NCBI GenBank assembly: GCA_963665765.1
Contig: OY762464.1
Span: forward strand, 1,798,001 to 1,862,000
Source of the DNA: Bin76 sp963665765
Lineage (GTDB): Bacteria > Actinomycetota > Acidimicrobiia > Spongiisociales > ZC4RG35
Direction: 5' to 3'
Length of the DNA: 64,000 nucleotides
Shown: one piece after another, positions 33,198 to 41,972 of the stretch
Position numbering within the stretch: the stretch's first letter is position 1
Layout of the letters: each line of letters starts with the position of its first letter
Notes under the pieces: generated by a model
Database searches by the model: none
What the model was told of the DNA's origin: nothing
Seen by the model: only the letters and a program-made list of their open reading frames with translations
Program-made: the position numbers and the translations under genes

Positions 33198-33848
33198 ATG
33201 CAGATTCTGGCGGCGGTTCCTCTCAGGCAGTCGATCTCGCCCAAATCCCGGCTGGCTTCGGTTCTCTCTCCCGAGACCAGACGACTACTGAGTCTGCAGA
33301 TGGCCGCCCGGGTGATCGAGGCTATTGCCGAGGGCGGGGCTCGTCCCCTGATACTGGCTGCTGATCATCCGGTGATGGATTGGGCCGAGCAGAGGGGCTG
33401 GGAAACGATTTTGGATCGGATGCCGTCTCTGAACGCGGCGGCGGCCGGAGCGGTCGAGCGGGCCGCCCGACTCGGCCTTTCCTGGATGGTGATTCATGCC
33501 GACCTTCCCCTTCTGTCCCGGGCCGACATCAGGGCGGCCGTCGAGACCATTGCTGCGGGAGGTTGGGTGCTGGCTCCTTCATCGGACGGGGGGACTTCTC
33601 TGGTGGGCGGTCCCCGCGACACCCGTTTCGAGTTCGCCTATGGAAGGGGAAGCTTTCACCGGCATCTTGCCCGGCTCCAAGACCGCGCCCCCCGAGTCCT
33701 GTACCGGCTCGGCCTGGCTTTGGATCTCGATCGTCCCTCCGATCTCAGAGCGGCCCTATCCCATCCTCGGGGCGGTTGGTTGGCCGGTACTTTGACCGAA
33801 GCGGAGAGGGACGCGGTGGGCATGGCATCAGCGGGTAATCTCCGGTAG
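33198..33848 (+). CDS. cofC: 2-phospho-L-lactate / phosphoenolpyruvate guanylyltransferase
   Basis: 216 residues of the CofC/FbiD family, which activates phosphoenolpyruvate or 2-phospholactate with GTP for coenzyme F420. Marks: AAVPLRQSISPKSRLASVLSPETR (nucleotide loop), a MVIHADLPLLSRADI metal site, LAPSSDGGTSLV, and the F-x-x-x-Y-G-x-G-S-F stretch FEFAYGRGSFHRHL. Other F420 genes are not in the window. The LLM oxidoreductase at 8.1 kb is a likely user of the cofactor. Confidence 0.88.
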   Translation: MQILAAVPLRQSISPKSRLASVLSPETRRLLSLQMAARVIEAIAEGGARPLILAADHPVMDWAEQRGWETILDRMPSLNAAAAGAVERAARLGLSWMVIHADLPLLSRADIRAAVETIAAGGWVLAPSSDGGTSLVGGPRDTRFEFAYGRGSFHRHLARLQDRAPRVLYRLGLALDLDRPSDLRAALSHPRGGWLAGTLTEAERDAVGMASAGNLR

Positions 33849-33899
33849 TAGCCCGGCCCGCCGGCTGCTGAGCACTCCGGGTACGAAGAGGAGAGGAAA

Positions 33900-34619
33900 T
33901 TGTCAGCCCCACCGCCATTGGACCGGCCAGTGTATCAGATGAATGAAGCCGCTCGCCTGCTGGGCATACCGGATAAGACGTTGCGAAGGTGGCTGGATGG
34001 TGACCGTCGCTTTGACAGGATCATCGAGCCTCTGATCAGAACAGAGCACACTGGGGAAGCCCATGTCACCTGGGGAGAGTTCGTGGAAGCAGGCTTCCTG
34101 GTGGGATGCAGACACCGACGCCTTCCCATCGAAAGGCTTCGCCCTCTGATGGTTACGCTGCGGGAAGAACTTCAGACTCCGTATCCACTGGCCCAGGCCA
34201 AGCCTCTCTATTCCGACGGACGGCAGCTGCTGTGGCGTGAGCAGGAAAGCCTGGGCATTGATCGAGACTTGTTTTTGGTGGTGGAGGGTTCACTGCGGGC
34301 TCCATATCAGCTGGTATTGACCCCGGTCGCCGAGCAGTTTTTCGCCCGCGTCGAGTTTGAACCACCTGATTCTGAAACCGGTGTGGCGGCCAAATGGTAT
34401 CCGTGGCAGGGATACCGAAGGATCATTTTGGATCCACGGGTTTCCTTTGGACTGCCCCATATCAACGGGGTACGCACGGAGACAATTGCCGAACTGCGGG
34501 CCGCCGGCGAGTCCGTGTCCACTCTCCAATCGGTTTATGGGACTTACGGTCTGACGCGACAGGACATCAAAGAGGCAGAGCGCTTCGAGACCTCGCTCTG
34601 GTCACCCCGGGCGGCGTGA
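33900..34619 (+). CDS. DUF433/HTH protein, VapB45-like antitoxin candidate
   Basis: 239 residues from TTG 33900, with GAGGAGAGG just before it. The N-terminal helix-turn-helix is YQMNEAARLLGIPDKTLRRWLDG (about 12-34). The C-terminal DUF433 part has WQGYRRIILDPRVSFGLPHINGVRTETIAEL and SVSTLQSVYGTYGLTRQDIKEA. Proteins of this make-up pair with PIN-like VapC45 toxins. It overlaps the next start by GTGA. Confidence 0.8.
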   Translation: MSAPPPLDRPVYQMNEAARLLGIPDKTLRRWLDGDRRFDRIIEPLIRTEHTGEAHVTWGEFVEAGFLVGCRHRRLPIERLRPLMVTLREELQTPYPLAQAKPLYSDGRQLLWREQESLGIDRDLFLVVEGSLRAPYQLVLTPVAEQFFARVEFEPPDSETGVAAKWYPWQGYRRIILDPRVSFGLPHINGVRTETIAELRAAGESVSTLQSVYGTYGLTRQDIKEAERFETSLWSPRAA

Positions 34620-35044
34620 GCCGGCGAATATTCTTCGATGCCAGTCTCATAGGTGTTGCCCAGGCCCTGGAGGCGGATGACGAACGAATTATCTACCCTG
34701 GCCACCCTGATTGGCCCTTCAGTCAAGATACTCGGGACGAAGAGTGGCTCAAATACATAGGAGAGCGAGACTGGTGCGTGATGCTCAGGGACAAGAGAAT
34801 CCGTTATCGATCCTCGGAGCGGGCCTCATTGGAAGCGCATAGGGTTCGGGCTGTGGTGATAGCAACCAGTCGCAACCTGACCATCGCCGAGAACGTTGCC
34901 CTGTTGAAACGGTCTTGGGGTGGGATAGAGGAAGCGTTGGCCGGTCCGCCATCTTATCGGCACTTGACACTCTCGGGGTTTACCACTCTGCTTGAATACA
35001 GAGAGCATGGTGTCGGCGGGCGAGTGGAGGACGACCGGAAATGA
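34616..35044 (+). CDS. PIN-like domain protein (VapC45-like toxin candidate)
   Basis: 142 residues from GTG 34616. The PIN-like fold is seen in RRIFFDASLIGVAQALEADD (first Asp), RDEEWLKYIGERDWCVMLRDK (second acidic cluster) and HRVRAVVIATSRNLTIAEN. In VapBC45 pairs the toxin is a ribonuclease neutralised by the DUF433 partner. Both ends overlap neighbours (GTGA and ATGA), so the pair is translationally linked to the deacetylase gene downstream, which is unusual for a toxin-antitoxin module. Confidence 0.78.
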   Translation: MSRRIFFDASLIGVAQALEADDERIIYPGHPDWPFSQDTRDEEWLKYIGERDWCVMLRDKRIRYRSSERASLEAHRVRAVVIATSRNLTIAENVALLKRSWGGIEEALAGPPSYRHLTLSGFTTLLEYREHGVGGRVEDDRK

Positions 35045-35769
35045 GTGAACAGCTGCCTACTCCCCGACGCGCGCTGACCATCGGCGCTCATCCTGACGAT
35101 GCCGAGTTCGGGGCCGGAGGGGTGCTCTCCAAATGGTCGGCCGGAGGATGTGCGGTGTCGATGCTGGTGATCACCGACGGGTCGAAGGGAAGCTGGGATC
35201 CGGGAGCGGATCCTTTCGGTTTGATCGAGGTGCGCCGCGCTGAACAACTCCGGTCGGGGGCGGTGTTGGGCATCACCGGCCGGGTGGTGATGCTGGGCGA
35301 AGTGGACGGGGAACTGGAGTATTCCATGGAGCTCCGCCAGACACTGTGCTGGTGGATCAGAAAGCTCCGTCCGAACGTGGTTCTAACCCATGATCCTTGG
35401 ATGCGCTATCTGTTGCACCCTGACCATCGGGTGACCGGGATGGCCGCCACCGACGGCGTGGTGGCGGCTCGGGATCACCTCTTCTATCCCGACCAGCTAA
35501 CCCGCGGGGTCAGCAAACACCGCCCGGATGCGATTCTCTACTGGGCCACCGACCAGCCCGACCACTGGGAGGACATCACCGGATTTGTCGACCAGAAGGT
35601 GGCGGCCCTGCTTTGTCACTCCAGCCAAACCGAGACCACCATGGATGATGCCGAGCTGTCGGAGGTGCACCGTGAGCAGTTCGCCCACAAGATTGCCCGC
35701 CGGGCGGGGGTGGCGGGGAAACCAGCCGGTTGGGAAGCGGCCGAGGCCTTCAAAGTCGTCACACCTTGA
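35041..35769 (+). CDS. PIG-L/LmbE-family N-acetylglucosaminyl deacetylase
   Basis: 242 residues. The zinc site is TIGAHPDDAEFGAGG at the N-terminus (H-P-D-D) and HPDHRVTG near 124. The family includes MshB and Mca (mycothiol synthesis and detoxification) and other GlcNAc deacetylases. The active site is complete; specificity is open. It starts inside the stop of the PIN-like gene and its own stop overlaps the glycerate kinase start. Confidence 0.88.
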   Translation: MSEQLPTPRRALTIGAHPDDAEFGAGGVLSKWSAGGCAVSMLVITDGSKGSWDPGADPFGLIEVRRAEQLRSGAVLGITGRVVMLGEVDGELEYSMELRQTLCWWIRKLRPNVVLTHDPWMRYLLHPDHRVTGMAATDGVVAARDHLFYPDQLTRGVSKHRPDAILYWATDQPDHWEDITGFVDQKVAALLCHSSQTETTMDDAELSEVHREQFAHKIARRAGVAGKPAGWEAAEAFKVVTP

Positions 35770-37037
35770 CGGCGACCACCCGGTCCCTTAGGGCGGCTTT
35801 CCTCTCCGCTCACCGGGCCGCCCTCCGATCGGTGGATCCATATCTGGTCACCAAGCGTTATCTCTCGGGACCAACAGATCGGCTGGAAGTGGGGGGCGAA
35901 AAGCTGCACACCACCGGCGGTGTGCGGGTCTTGGCGGTGGGCAAAGGCGCCTATGGAATGGCGGCCGGGGCCATCGCCACCCTGGGCGCCCAGGTGGTGG
36001 AGGGTCTCATCATCGCTGATCATCACCGCTCCTCTCCTCATCCGCTCATCCGGGTGATGGTGGGCGATCACCCCTATCCGGGCCGGGCCAGTCTGGCGGC
36101 GGGGCGGGCGGCGCTGCGGATGGTCGGGGCGGGACGCTCTGACCAATTGCTATTGGTGTTGGTGTCGGGAGGGGGGTCATCGCTGATGGAGGTTCCCGCG
36201 GCGGGGACGACCTTCGAAGACCTGCAGCAGGTGGGTCGGGCCCTGGTCACCGGGGGCGTACCCATCACCGAGATGAACATCGTGCGACGACATCTCTCGG
36301 CGGTGAAAAACGGGGCCCTGGCCGGTGCGGCGAGCGGGCGAATGGCTGCTCTGCTGATCTCCGACGTGGTGGACGGCCCCCCCTCCGCGATCGCCTCCGG
36401 CCCCACTCTGGCCGACGGCACCACCCCGGCTCACGCACTGGCGGTGCTGGTCGATCACCACCTGGAGCACCGAGTCCCGGCACGGGTGCTGGAATATCTC
36501 AGAGAGTCCCGATCCTCGGCACAAGAACCTCGCCGGCGTCCGTTCGAAGTGATCGCCGATGGTCAGATGGCGGCGTGCGCCGCCCGCCGTCGGCTGGAGG
36601 CCCACGGTCTGGGGACGCGGGTGGTTTCCCATCCGGTGGTGGGTGAGGCGGAGACCGCGGCCCGTTCGGTGGTGGAGAAGTCGGAGGCAGGCCGGGTGGA
36701 TGTCCTCTGGGGGGAGACTACGGTCCGGATCGAGCTGGAATCCCCGGGTCGGGGAGGCCGAAACCAGCACGCCGCCCTGGCGGCGGCCGAGTTCCTCGGG
36801 AAGCGGGGGAGAGGTGTTTTCGGGGGCTTCGCCACCGACGGGATCGACGGCCGCAGCGAGGCGGCGGGAGGGCTGGTGGACGCCGGAACCGTGGCGCGTG
36901 GCCTGGCAGCCGGCTTGGACCATCGCAAGCACCTATCGCGATTCGATTCGTCCCCCTATCTGGCGGCCTGCGGCGATCTGGTTATCACCGGTCCCACCGG
37001 CGCCAACGTGGGCGACCTGTGGCTGGTGACCGGATGA
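35766..37037 (+). CDS. Glycerate 2-kinase, MOFRL family
   Basis: 423 residues from TTG 35766, overlapping the deacetylase stop. N-terminal DUF4147 domain (GVRVLAVGKGAYGMAAGA, VGDHPYPGRASLAAG, VLVSGGGSSLMEVP) and C-terminal MOFRL domain (GGRNQHAALAAAEFL, FATDGIDGRSEAAGGLVD). The enzyme phosphorylates glycerate at C2 with ATP. No other glycerate-pathway genes are adjacent. Confidence 0.88.
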   Translation: MTATTRSLRAAFLSAHRAALRSVDPYLVTKRYLSGPTDRLEVGGEKLHTTGGVRVLAVGKGAYGMAAGAIATLGAQVVEGLIIADHHRSSPHPLIRVMVGDHPYPGRASLAAGRAALRMVGAGRSDQLLLVLVSGGGSSLMEVPAAGTTFEDLQQVGRALVTGGVPITEMNIVRRHLSAVKNGALAGAASGRMAALLISDVVDGPPSAIASGPTLADGTTPAHALAVLVDHHLEHRVPARVLEYLRESRSSAQEPRRRPFEVIADGQMAACAARRRLEAHGLGTRVVSHPVVGEAETAARSVVEKSEAGRVDVLWGETTVRIELESPGRGGRNQHAALAAAEFLGKRGRGVFGGFATDGIDGRSEAAGGLVDAGTVARGLAAGLDHRKHLSRFDSSPYLAACGDLVITGPTGANVGDLWLVTG

Positions 37038-37081
37038 GGCCGGACGGCATCCCGGGGTGGCAGTCGTAAGATGGGAGGGGA

Positions 37082-38377
37082 ATGAGGCATCACAGATCCG
37101 CAGAGCTTTTCGGGCGGGCGCGGTCGGCGCTGGCCGGGGGAGTTTCCAGCCAGTTTCGCGCCTACGAATACCCCCACCCGTTGTTCTACGAGTCGGGCCA
37201 AGGTAGCCGGATCACCGATGTGGACGGCAATACCTACCTGGACTTCACGCTCAGCCAGGGTCCATTGATTTTGGGCCATTCGCCTCCGGCGGTGGTGGAG
37301 GCGGTGACCGAGGCGATCGCCTCCGGCCAGATCTTCGCCGGGCAGCACCTGGCCGAACTGGAGTTGGCGGAGACCGTCAAGCGGTTGGTTCCCTGCGCAG
37401 ACCTGGTGCGGTTCAGCCTGAGCGGGTCGGAGGCGGTGCACGCCGCTTTGCGGGCGGCCCGGGTGCATACCGGAAAAACTCGTTTCCTGAAATTCGAGGG
37501 CCACTACCACGGCTGGTTCGACAATGTGGCGGTGAGCGTCTCGGCGTCCACGGCCGATCAGTTGGGAGAGCGGCATCGACCCCGGCCGCTTCCCTGGACC
37601 AGGGGTCGGCCTCCCTCCTCGGACGCCGAGGTACAGATGGCCGGCTGGAACGATCTGGAGGCGGTCGAAAGAGTGTTGGCGTCCGACCCGGATGGAATGG
37701 CGGCGGTGATCACCGAACCGGTGATGTGCAACAGCGGATGCATCATGCCTGTCGAGAGCTACCTGGAAGGCCTTCGTTCGCTCTGCTCCTTTTACGGGGC
37801 GGTTTTGATCTTCGATGAAGTGATAACCGGGTTCCGGCTGGGTATGTCGGGCGCCCAGGGATATTTTGGGGTGACGCCCGATCTGGCCACTTTCGGAAAG
37901 GCCATGGCCAACGGGTTTCCGATTAGCGTCTTGGCAGGGAAGACCGAGGTCATGGCCCATGTGGCCGAGGGGACGGCCCTTCACGCCGGCACCATGAATT
38001 CGGGGAACCCCACTGTAGCGGCCGCCTTGGCCACTTTGGAAGTCCTTGAAAGAGAGCAGGTGCACGACCGTCTCTTTGTTTTGGGCGCCCAACTTGCCGA
38101 GGGGTTGCGTCGGGTATCTTCGGAGGCCGGGCATCCTTTGCGGGTGGAAGGGCCCGGTCCCATGTTCCATGCCGGATTCACCGAGGCCGAACAGATAAGG
38201 GACTATCGCGACACGCTCTCCAATGACGCGGCCAAATATGGGCGTTTTGTGGCGGGTATGCATCGCCGGGGAGTAAGACTGATCGGAAGAGGACTGTGGT
38301 ACCTGTCAGCAGCCCACACCACCGAGGACATAGAGACCGCCTTGGCGGCGGCCGCCGATACTCTGGCCGAACTCTGA
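37082..38377 (+). CDS. Class-III aminotransferase, glutamate-1-semialdehyde aminomutase-like
   Basis: 431 residues. The PLP-binding lysine is K273 in TFGKAMANGFPISVLAG; the cofactor aspartate is in VLIFDEVITGFRLG (D245), and SLSGSEAVHAALRAARVHTG binds phosphate. The order and FEGHYHGWFDN match the HemL-like group. True HemL makes 5-aminolevulinate, but no haem genes are near and many relatives are general amino-transferases or 2,3-aminomutases, so I do not name it hemL. Preceded by GGGAGGGG as ribosome-binding site. Confidence 0.85.
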   Translation: MRHHRSAELFGRARSALAGGVSSQFRAYEYPHPLFYESGQGSRITDVDGNTYLDFTLSQGPLILGHSPPAVVEAVTEAIASGQIFAGQHLAELELAETVKRLVPCADLVRFSLSGSEAVHAALRAARVHTGKTRFLKFEGHYHGWFDNVAVSVSASTADQLGERHRPRPLPWTRGRPPSSDAEVQMAGWNDLEAVERVLASDPDGMAAVITEPVMCNSGCIMPVESYLEGLRSLCSFYGAVLIFDEVITGFRLGMSGAQGYFGVTPDLATFGKAMANGFPISVLAGKTEVMAHVAEGTALHAGTMNSGNPTVAAALATLEVLEREQVHDRLFVLGAQLAEGLRRVSSEAGHPLRVEGPGPMFHAGFTEAEQIRDYRDTLSNDAAKYGRFVAGMHRRGVRLIGRGLWYLSAAHTTEDIETALAAAADTLAEL

Positions 38378-38409
38378 AACGGGTGGCGGAGGAGAAAGGA
38401 CGAACGGGA

Positions 38410-39144
38410 ATGCCGGATCATCAAGAGTCTGCGGGTCAACCCGACCACCATCCGCCCGACCACCAGTCCCACGGCCATGACGATCAATGCCATGGCCATC
38501 ATGGGCATGAAGGTTGGCGGCACCAACTCCGATACCTCAAACACACCGGCGAATTGTGGAAGGGCCCGATCAACACCACGTTGGTGGAAATGGTGGCCCC
38601 GGCCGAGGGGGAACAGGTTCTGGACGTCGGCGCCGGTATGGGACCGGGGGTGCTGGACGCTTACGCCCGGGTGGGCGCCGGACGGGTCTTTGCGGTGGAT
38701 CCCTCTCCTCTGATGAGAGGCATCATGAGAATCCGTCGGAGGGTCCGACGCCTCTCGGACCGGATGGTCATTCTCAAGGGTAAGGCCGAGGAATTGCCCC
38801 TGGAGGACCAATCCATCGACGCGGCGTGGTCCATCAACTGCGTTCATCACTGGGGCGATGATGAGCAGGCCTGCCGGGAGTTGGGCCGGGTTATCCGTCC
38901 GGGCGGGCGGCTGGCGTTGCTGGACGAACAGTTCAGTGATCCCACCCACCCCCGTCACGATGCGGTCGACCACAGCCGTCACGGCCAGCCCGGGTTCTTT
39001 CACGAGATAGATACGGATCGGCTGGTGGGGCTTTTGACCGAAGCGGGTTTTCGCGTCGACCGGGCCGGCGATGAACGTCTGGACGGAGTGCCGGTCAAAC
39101 TGATTTGGGCAGTTCGACGGTCGGAGGCCGAGGGTTCATCCTGA
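38410..39144 (+). CDS. SAM-dependent methyltransferase with His-rich N-terminus
   Basis: 244 residues from ATG 38410. The first about 40 residues are rich in His, Asp and Gly (HHPPDHQSHGHDDQCHGHHG) and could bind metal. The class-I methyltransferase fold follows: motif I VLDVGAGMGPGVLDAYARVG, then FAVDPS, AEELPLEDQSIDAAWSINCVHHW and RVIRPGGRLALLDEQ. The target is unknown (UbiE/MenG-like in pattern). It lies 32 bases after the aminotransferase. Confidence 0.83.
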   Translation: MPDHQESAGQPDHHPPDHQSHGHDDQCHGHHGHEGWRHQLRYLKHTGELWKGPINTTLVEMVAPAEGEQVLDVGAGMGPGVLDAYARVGAGRVFAVDPSPLMRGIMRIRRRVRRLSDRMVILKGKAEELPLEDQSIDAAWSINCVHHWGDDEQACRELGRVIRPGGRLALLDEQFSDPTHPRHDAVDHSRHGQPGFFHEIDTDRLVGLLTEAGFRVDRAGDERLDGVPVKLIWAVRRSEAEGSS

Positions 39145-39200
39145 CAGGGTGAGATAGGGGATAGAGCGGAGAGCTCGGGTTGGAGAGGACGGCTGTGGAT

Positions 39201-40781
39201 ATGACTGAGCGGCGGATACTGACGCCGCACCCGGACATGACGTACCGGTCTCTCACCGAGAGCTTCGAGTGGCGGATTCCCGAGCGGTTCAACCTGGGGG
39301 CGGCCTGCGCCGATCGGCAGGACCCGACGGGCACCGCATTGGTGGCGGTGGATCGGTCGGGAGCGGCGACCAGGCACACCTTCGGTCAGTTGGCTGATCG
39401 GTCCTCTCGTCTAGCCGGTGGCCTGGCGGAACTGGGGATCGGCGCCGGTGACCGGGTGGCCATCATCGCTCCGCAGTCGGTGGAGGTGGGCGTGGCGCAT
39501 CTCGCTCTCTGGAAGTTGGGAGCGATCTCGCTTCCTCTCGCCACCCTGTTCGGACCGGATGCCCTCGCTTACCGTCTCTCCGATTCGGGCGCCCAGGCGG
39601 TGATCGTGCACCCCGACAACCGAGCCAAGCTCGAGGAGGCGGCGCCCCACCTGCTGACGATCGAGACCGGTCCCGAGTTCGATGCCCTGTGCTCCGGCCC
39701 CCCTCTGAAGGAGATCTACGACACCCTGGCCGAGGATCCCGCCTATCTGATCTACACCTCCGGCACCACCGGCCCGCCCAAGGGCGCCCTTCACGTTCAC
39801 CGTTCCCTCTTCGGGCACCTCACCGGGTTCGAGTGCTATTACGAGTTTCCTCCCCGGCCCCACGATCTCATGTGGACTCCGGCTGATTGGGCGTGGTTGG
39901 GGGGTTTGATGGATGCCTTGATCCCCGCCTGGTATTACGGGATTCCGGTATTGACCACAGAAGAAGAGCGGTTCGATCCGGCCGCCGCCTTCGATTTGAT
40001 GGCCACCCACCGCGTGACCCTGGCATTTTTGCCGCCCACCGCCCTCAAGATGATGAGGGCAAGCGGCGTCCGACGTTCTGATCTATCCCTGCGTGCCATC
40101 TTCACCGGGGGCGAGCCATTGGGAGCGGAGATGCTGGAATGGTCAGAGCAGACCCTGGGCTGTCACATCAATGAGGGCTACGGACAGACCGAGGTCAACC
40201 TGGTGGTGGGCAATTGCGCGTCGGTATGGCCGGTCCGGCCCGGGTCGATGGGTCGTGCGCTCCCCGGACACGAGGTGGAGATCCAAGATGAGCAGGGCAA
40301 CCGCCTGATCGGCCAGGAGGGGGAGATCTGTGTTCGCTCACCCGATCCGGTGATGATGCTCGGCTATTGGAACCGGCCCGAAGCCACCGCCCAAAAGTAC
40401 CGAGACGGTTGGCTTCTGACGGGCGACCTGGGTGTGGAGGACTCCGACGGGTATCTGTGGTTCCGCAGCCGAAAAGACGATGTGATCACCTCCCGGGGGT
40501 ATCGGATCGGCCCGGGAGAGATCGAAGAGAGCCTGATGGCCCATCCGGCGGTGGCTATGTGCGCGGTGGTGGGAGTGCCCGACGAGATCCGCGGACATGT
40601 GCCGGCCGCCTTCGTGGTGTTGCGATCGGGTTTCGACCCCACCGATCGGCTGGCTTCCGAATTGCAAAACCACGTTCGCATCCGACTGGCCGCCCATGAA
40701 ACCCCCCAGCACGTAACTTTCCTGGACGATCTGCCCCGCACCACCACCGGCAAGATCATGCGCCGAGCGCTTCGCCCCTGA
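39201..40781 (+). CDS. Acyl-CoA synthetase (AMP-binding, acetyl-CoA-synthetase-like)
   Basis: 526 residues from ATG 39201 (a TTG at 39180 is possible). P-loop YLIYTSGTTGPPKGALH, adenine motif NEGYGQTEVNLVV, hinge region WLLTGDLGVEDSDGYLWFRSRKDD and the acetylatable lysine in TTGKIMRRALRP at the very end. It activates a carboxylic acid with ATP and CoA; chain length is not readable. Immediately downstream lies a second copy of the C-terminal coding motif without the rest of a gene. Confidence 0.9.
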   Translation: MTERRILTPHPDMTYRSLTESFEWRIPERFNLGAACADRQDPTGTALVAVDRSGAATRHTFGQLADRSSRLAGGLAELGIGAGDRVAIIAPQSVEVGVAHLALWKLGAISLPLATLFGPDALAYRLSDSGAQAVIVHPDNRAKLEEAAPHLLTIETGPEFDALCSGPPLKEIYDTLAEDPAYLIYTSGTTGPPKGALHVHRSLFGHLTGFECYYEFPPRPHDLMWTPADWAWLGGLMDALIPAWYYGIPVLTTEEERFDPAAAFDLMATHRVTLAFLPPTALKMMRASGVRRSDLSLRAIFTGGEPLGAEMLEWSEQTLGCHINEGYGQTEVNLVVGNCASVWPVRPGSMGRALPGHEVEIQDEQGNRLIGQEGEICVRSPDPVMMLGYWNRPEATAQKYRDGWLLTGDLGVEDSDGYLWFRSRKDDVITSRGYRIGPGEIEESLMAHPAVAMCAVVGVPDEIRGHVPAAFVVLRSGFDPTDRLASELQNHVRIRLAAHETPQHVTFLDDLPRTTTGKIMRRALRP

Positions 40782-40808
40782 AACACTCGTGCCGCAATGG
40801 CTGAAATC

Positions 40809-40830
40809 CCGACGTTTGATTTTACGTCGG
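40809..40830 (+). terminator. Possible terminator hairpin after the acyl-CoA synthetase gene
   Basis: CCGACGT and ACGTCGG, a perfect 7-bp stem with an 8-base T-rich loop, 27 bases after the stop. No T-run follows, so this is a weak candidate. Confidence 0.35.
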
Positions 40831-40843
40831 CGTGTCTCAGCCC

Positions 40844-40882
40844 CCCACCGGCAAAATCATGCGCCGGGCCTTGCGGCCTTTT
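40844..40882 (+). pseudogene. Remnant of the 3' end of a second acyl-CoA synthetase gene
   Basis: Thirteen codons reading PTGKIMRRALRPF, against TTGKIMRRALRP plus stop at the end of the intact gene 101 bases upstream. Nearly all base differences are at silent positions (AAG/AAA, CGA/CGG, GCG/GCC, CTT/TTG, CGC/CGG, CCC/CCT), so it derives from a diverged, once-functional relative, not from a fresh copy of the neighbour. It abuts the stop codon of the PD-(D/E)XK gene, so the rest may have been replaced. Confidence 0.6.
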
Positions 40883-41950
40883 CTAACAGTCTGGCTCTGG
40901 CTGCTTGTCCTGGAGTATTCGCCCCATTTTCTTCAGCTGAGACAGGGTGCTCTTAAGAACAGCTGCGTAATCCTCGTTAATGGGAAGCTCCACGGGAAAA
41001 TGGTTGTTGTCCGGGGTCTGAAAGCGGTTCCTACGCAGCCGGTGACGGTGTTTCTTCTCCCAGGGCCACACCCACAACGGCGAAATTCCATGGTAAGACC
41101 ACATTCTTGGGTAGACCCCAAACCAGACCCAAACGCCGGTAAGTTTGATGTATTTACCGTAGCCACCCCCTGATGGGTCCTGTTTCCTAGCCCCGGCAAC
41201 CCATTCCTCGGCCTGTGCCTGCTCAATCGTTTCGTCCACCAGTCGCTGGAGGGACATTATTCGAGCCGGGATATCAGGTTTCAAGTCCTCGGCGGTCAGT
41301 GGCGTAAAGGCCGTGGAATAGTCCATATCTTGATAGTCAGCCAATCCTCGTAGCTGGGCGATATCCGCCTTGGTTGTTTCGTCGTTGGAGTCTGAGACTT
41401 CATACAGGATATCAAGGAGGTGTGCCCAGCCGGTCAGCATCACCCGCTTATTCGAGCCATTCACCTTGGCTTTCCGTATCGCTCCGGCAAGTTCGATGTT
41501 TTCCAAGGGCCCGCATGCCCCCGCCCTGCAACCTCGGCCGGTCGCCATTTCGCTCTCGATCTCGGCCCAAAGGCCGGGGATGCGGCTGTCCGGACAGATA
41601 AACAACAAGACTCCTGGTCCTGCCTGGAGCTCTTTGAGGTGTCGGAAATAACCGCAGGCTTGCCCTTCTCCCAGACCTGCCCAGAATTTGGATTCAACCA
41701 GCAATAGCGTTGCATCGGTATGGTCATAGCCACCCATATCAGGACGGCAAAAGTCTTCAAGAACTACCTGTGTTTCTACCCAGGAGATGGCCTCCAGACA
41801 GAAATCATCACTTTCAAGCAACTTGACCAACGCTTTGCGACAGGCCTCCGATTTGTTCAGGATGAATGCCAGGGCTTCGGTGGCCGCGTCTTCCACCTGG
41901 TTGGTCAGTTTCGGCACCAGGTGAGATAGGAGGGTTCGGTCGCTATTCAC
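40883..41950 (-). CDS. PD-(D/E)XK nuclease-like protein (paralogue of the 17.7-kb gene)
   Basis: 355 residues from GTG 41950 (AAGGAG 6 nt upstream). The opening TLLSHLVPKLTNQVEDAATEALAF is almost the same as in the other copy, and the presumed catalytic residues are in the same places: D71 (CRPDMGGYDH), E86 and K88 (LLVESKFWAGLGEGQ). The C-terminal half is more diverged. No AAA+ gene accompanies this copy. Between it and the synthetase lies only the remnant above. Function unknown; a nuclease fold is inferred from the motif. Confidence 0.7.
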   Translation of the reverse strand: MNSDRTLLSHLVPKLTNQVEDAATEALAFILNKSEACRKALVKLLESDDFCLEAISWVETQVVLEDFCRPDMGGYDHTDATLLLVESKFWAGLGEGQACGYFRHLKELQAGPGVLLFICPDSRIPGLWAEIESEMATGRGCRAGACGPLENIELAGAIRKAKVNGSNKRVMLTGWAHLLDILYEVSDSNDETTKADIAQLRGLADYQDMDYSTAFTPLTAEDLKPDIPARIMSLQRLVDETIEQAQAEEWVAGARKQDPSGGGYGKYIKLTGVWVWFGVYPRMWSYHGISPLWVWPWEKKHRHRLRRNRFQTPDNNHFPVELPINEDYAAVLKSTLSQLKKMGRILQDKQPEPDC

Positions 41951-41972
41951 CGGTTCTCCTTCCGGGACTTGT

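Noticed and set aside
36956..38263. 435-codon minus-strand frame across the aminotransferase
   Set aside because: Antisense shadow; the plus-strand frame has a complete PLP enzyme with its catalytic lysine.
37082..38377. Calling the aminotransferase hemL
   Set aside because: The fold and lysine fit, but no haem-pathway genes are adjacent and HemL-like transaminases with other substrates are common.
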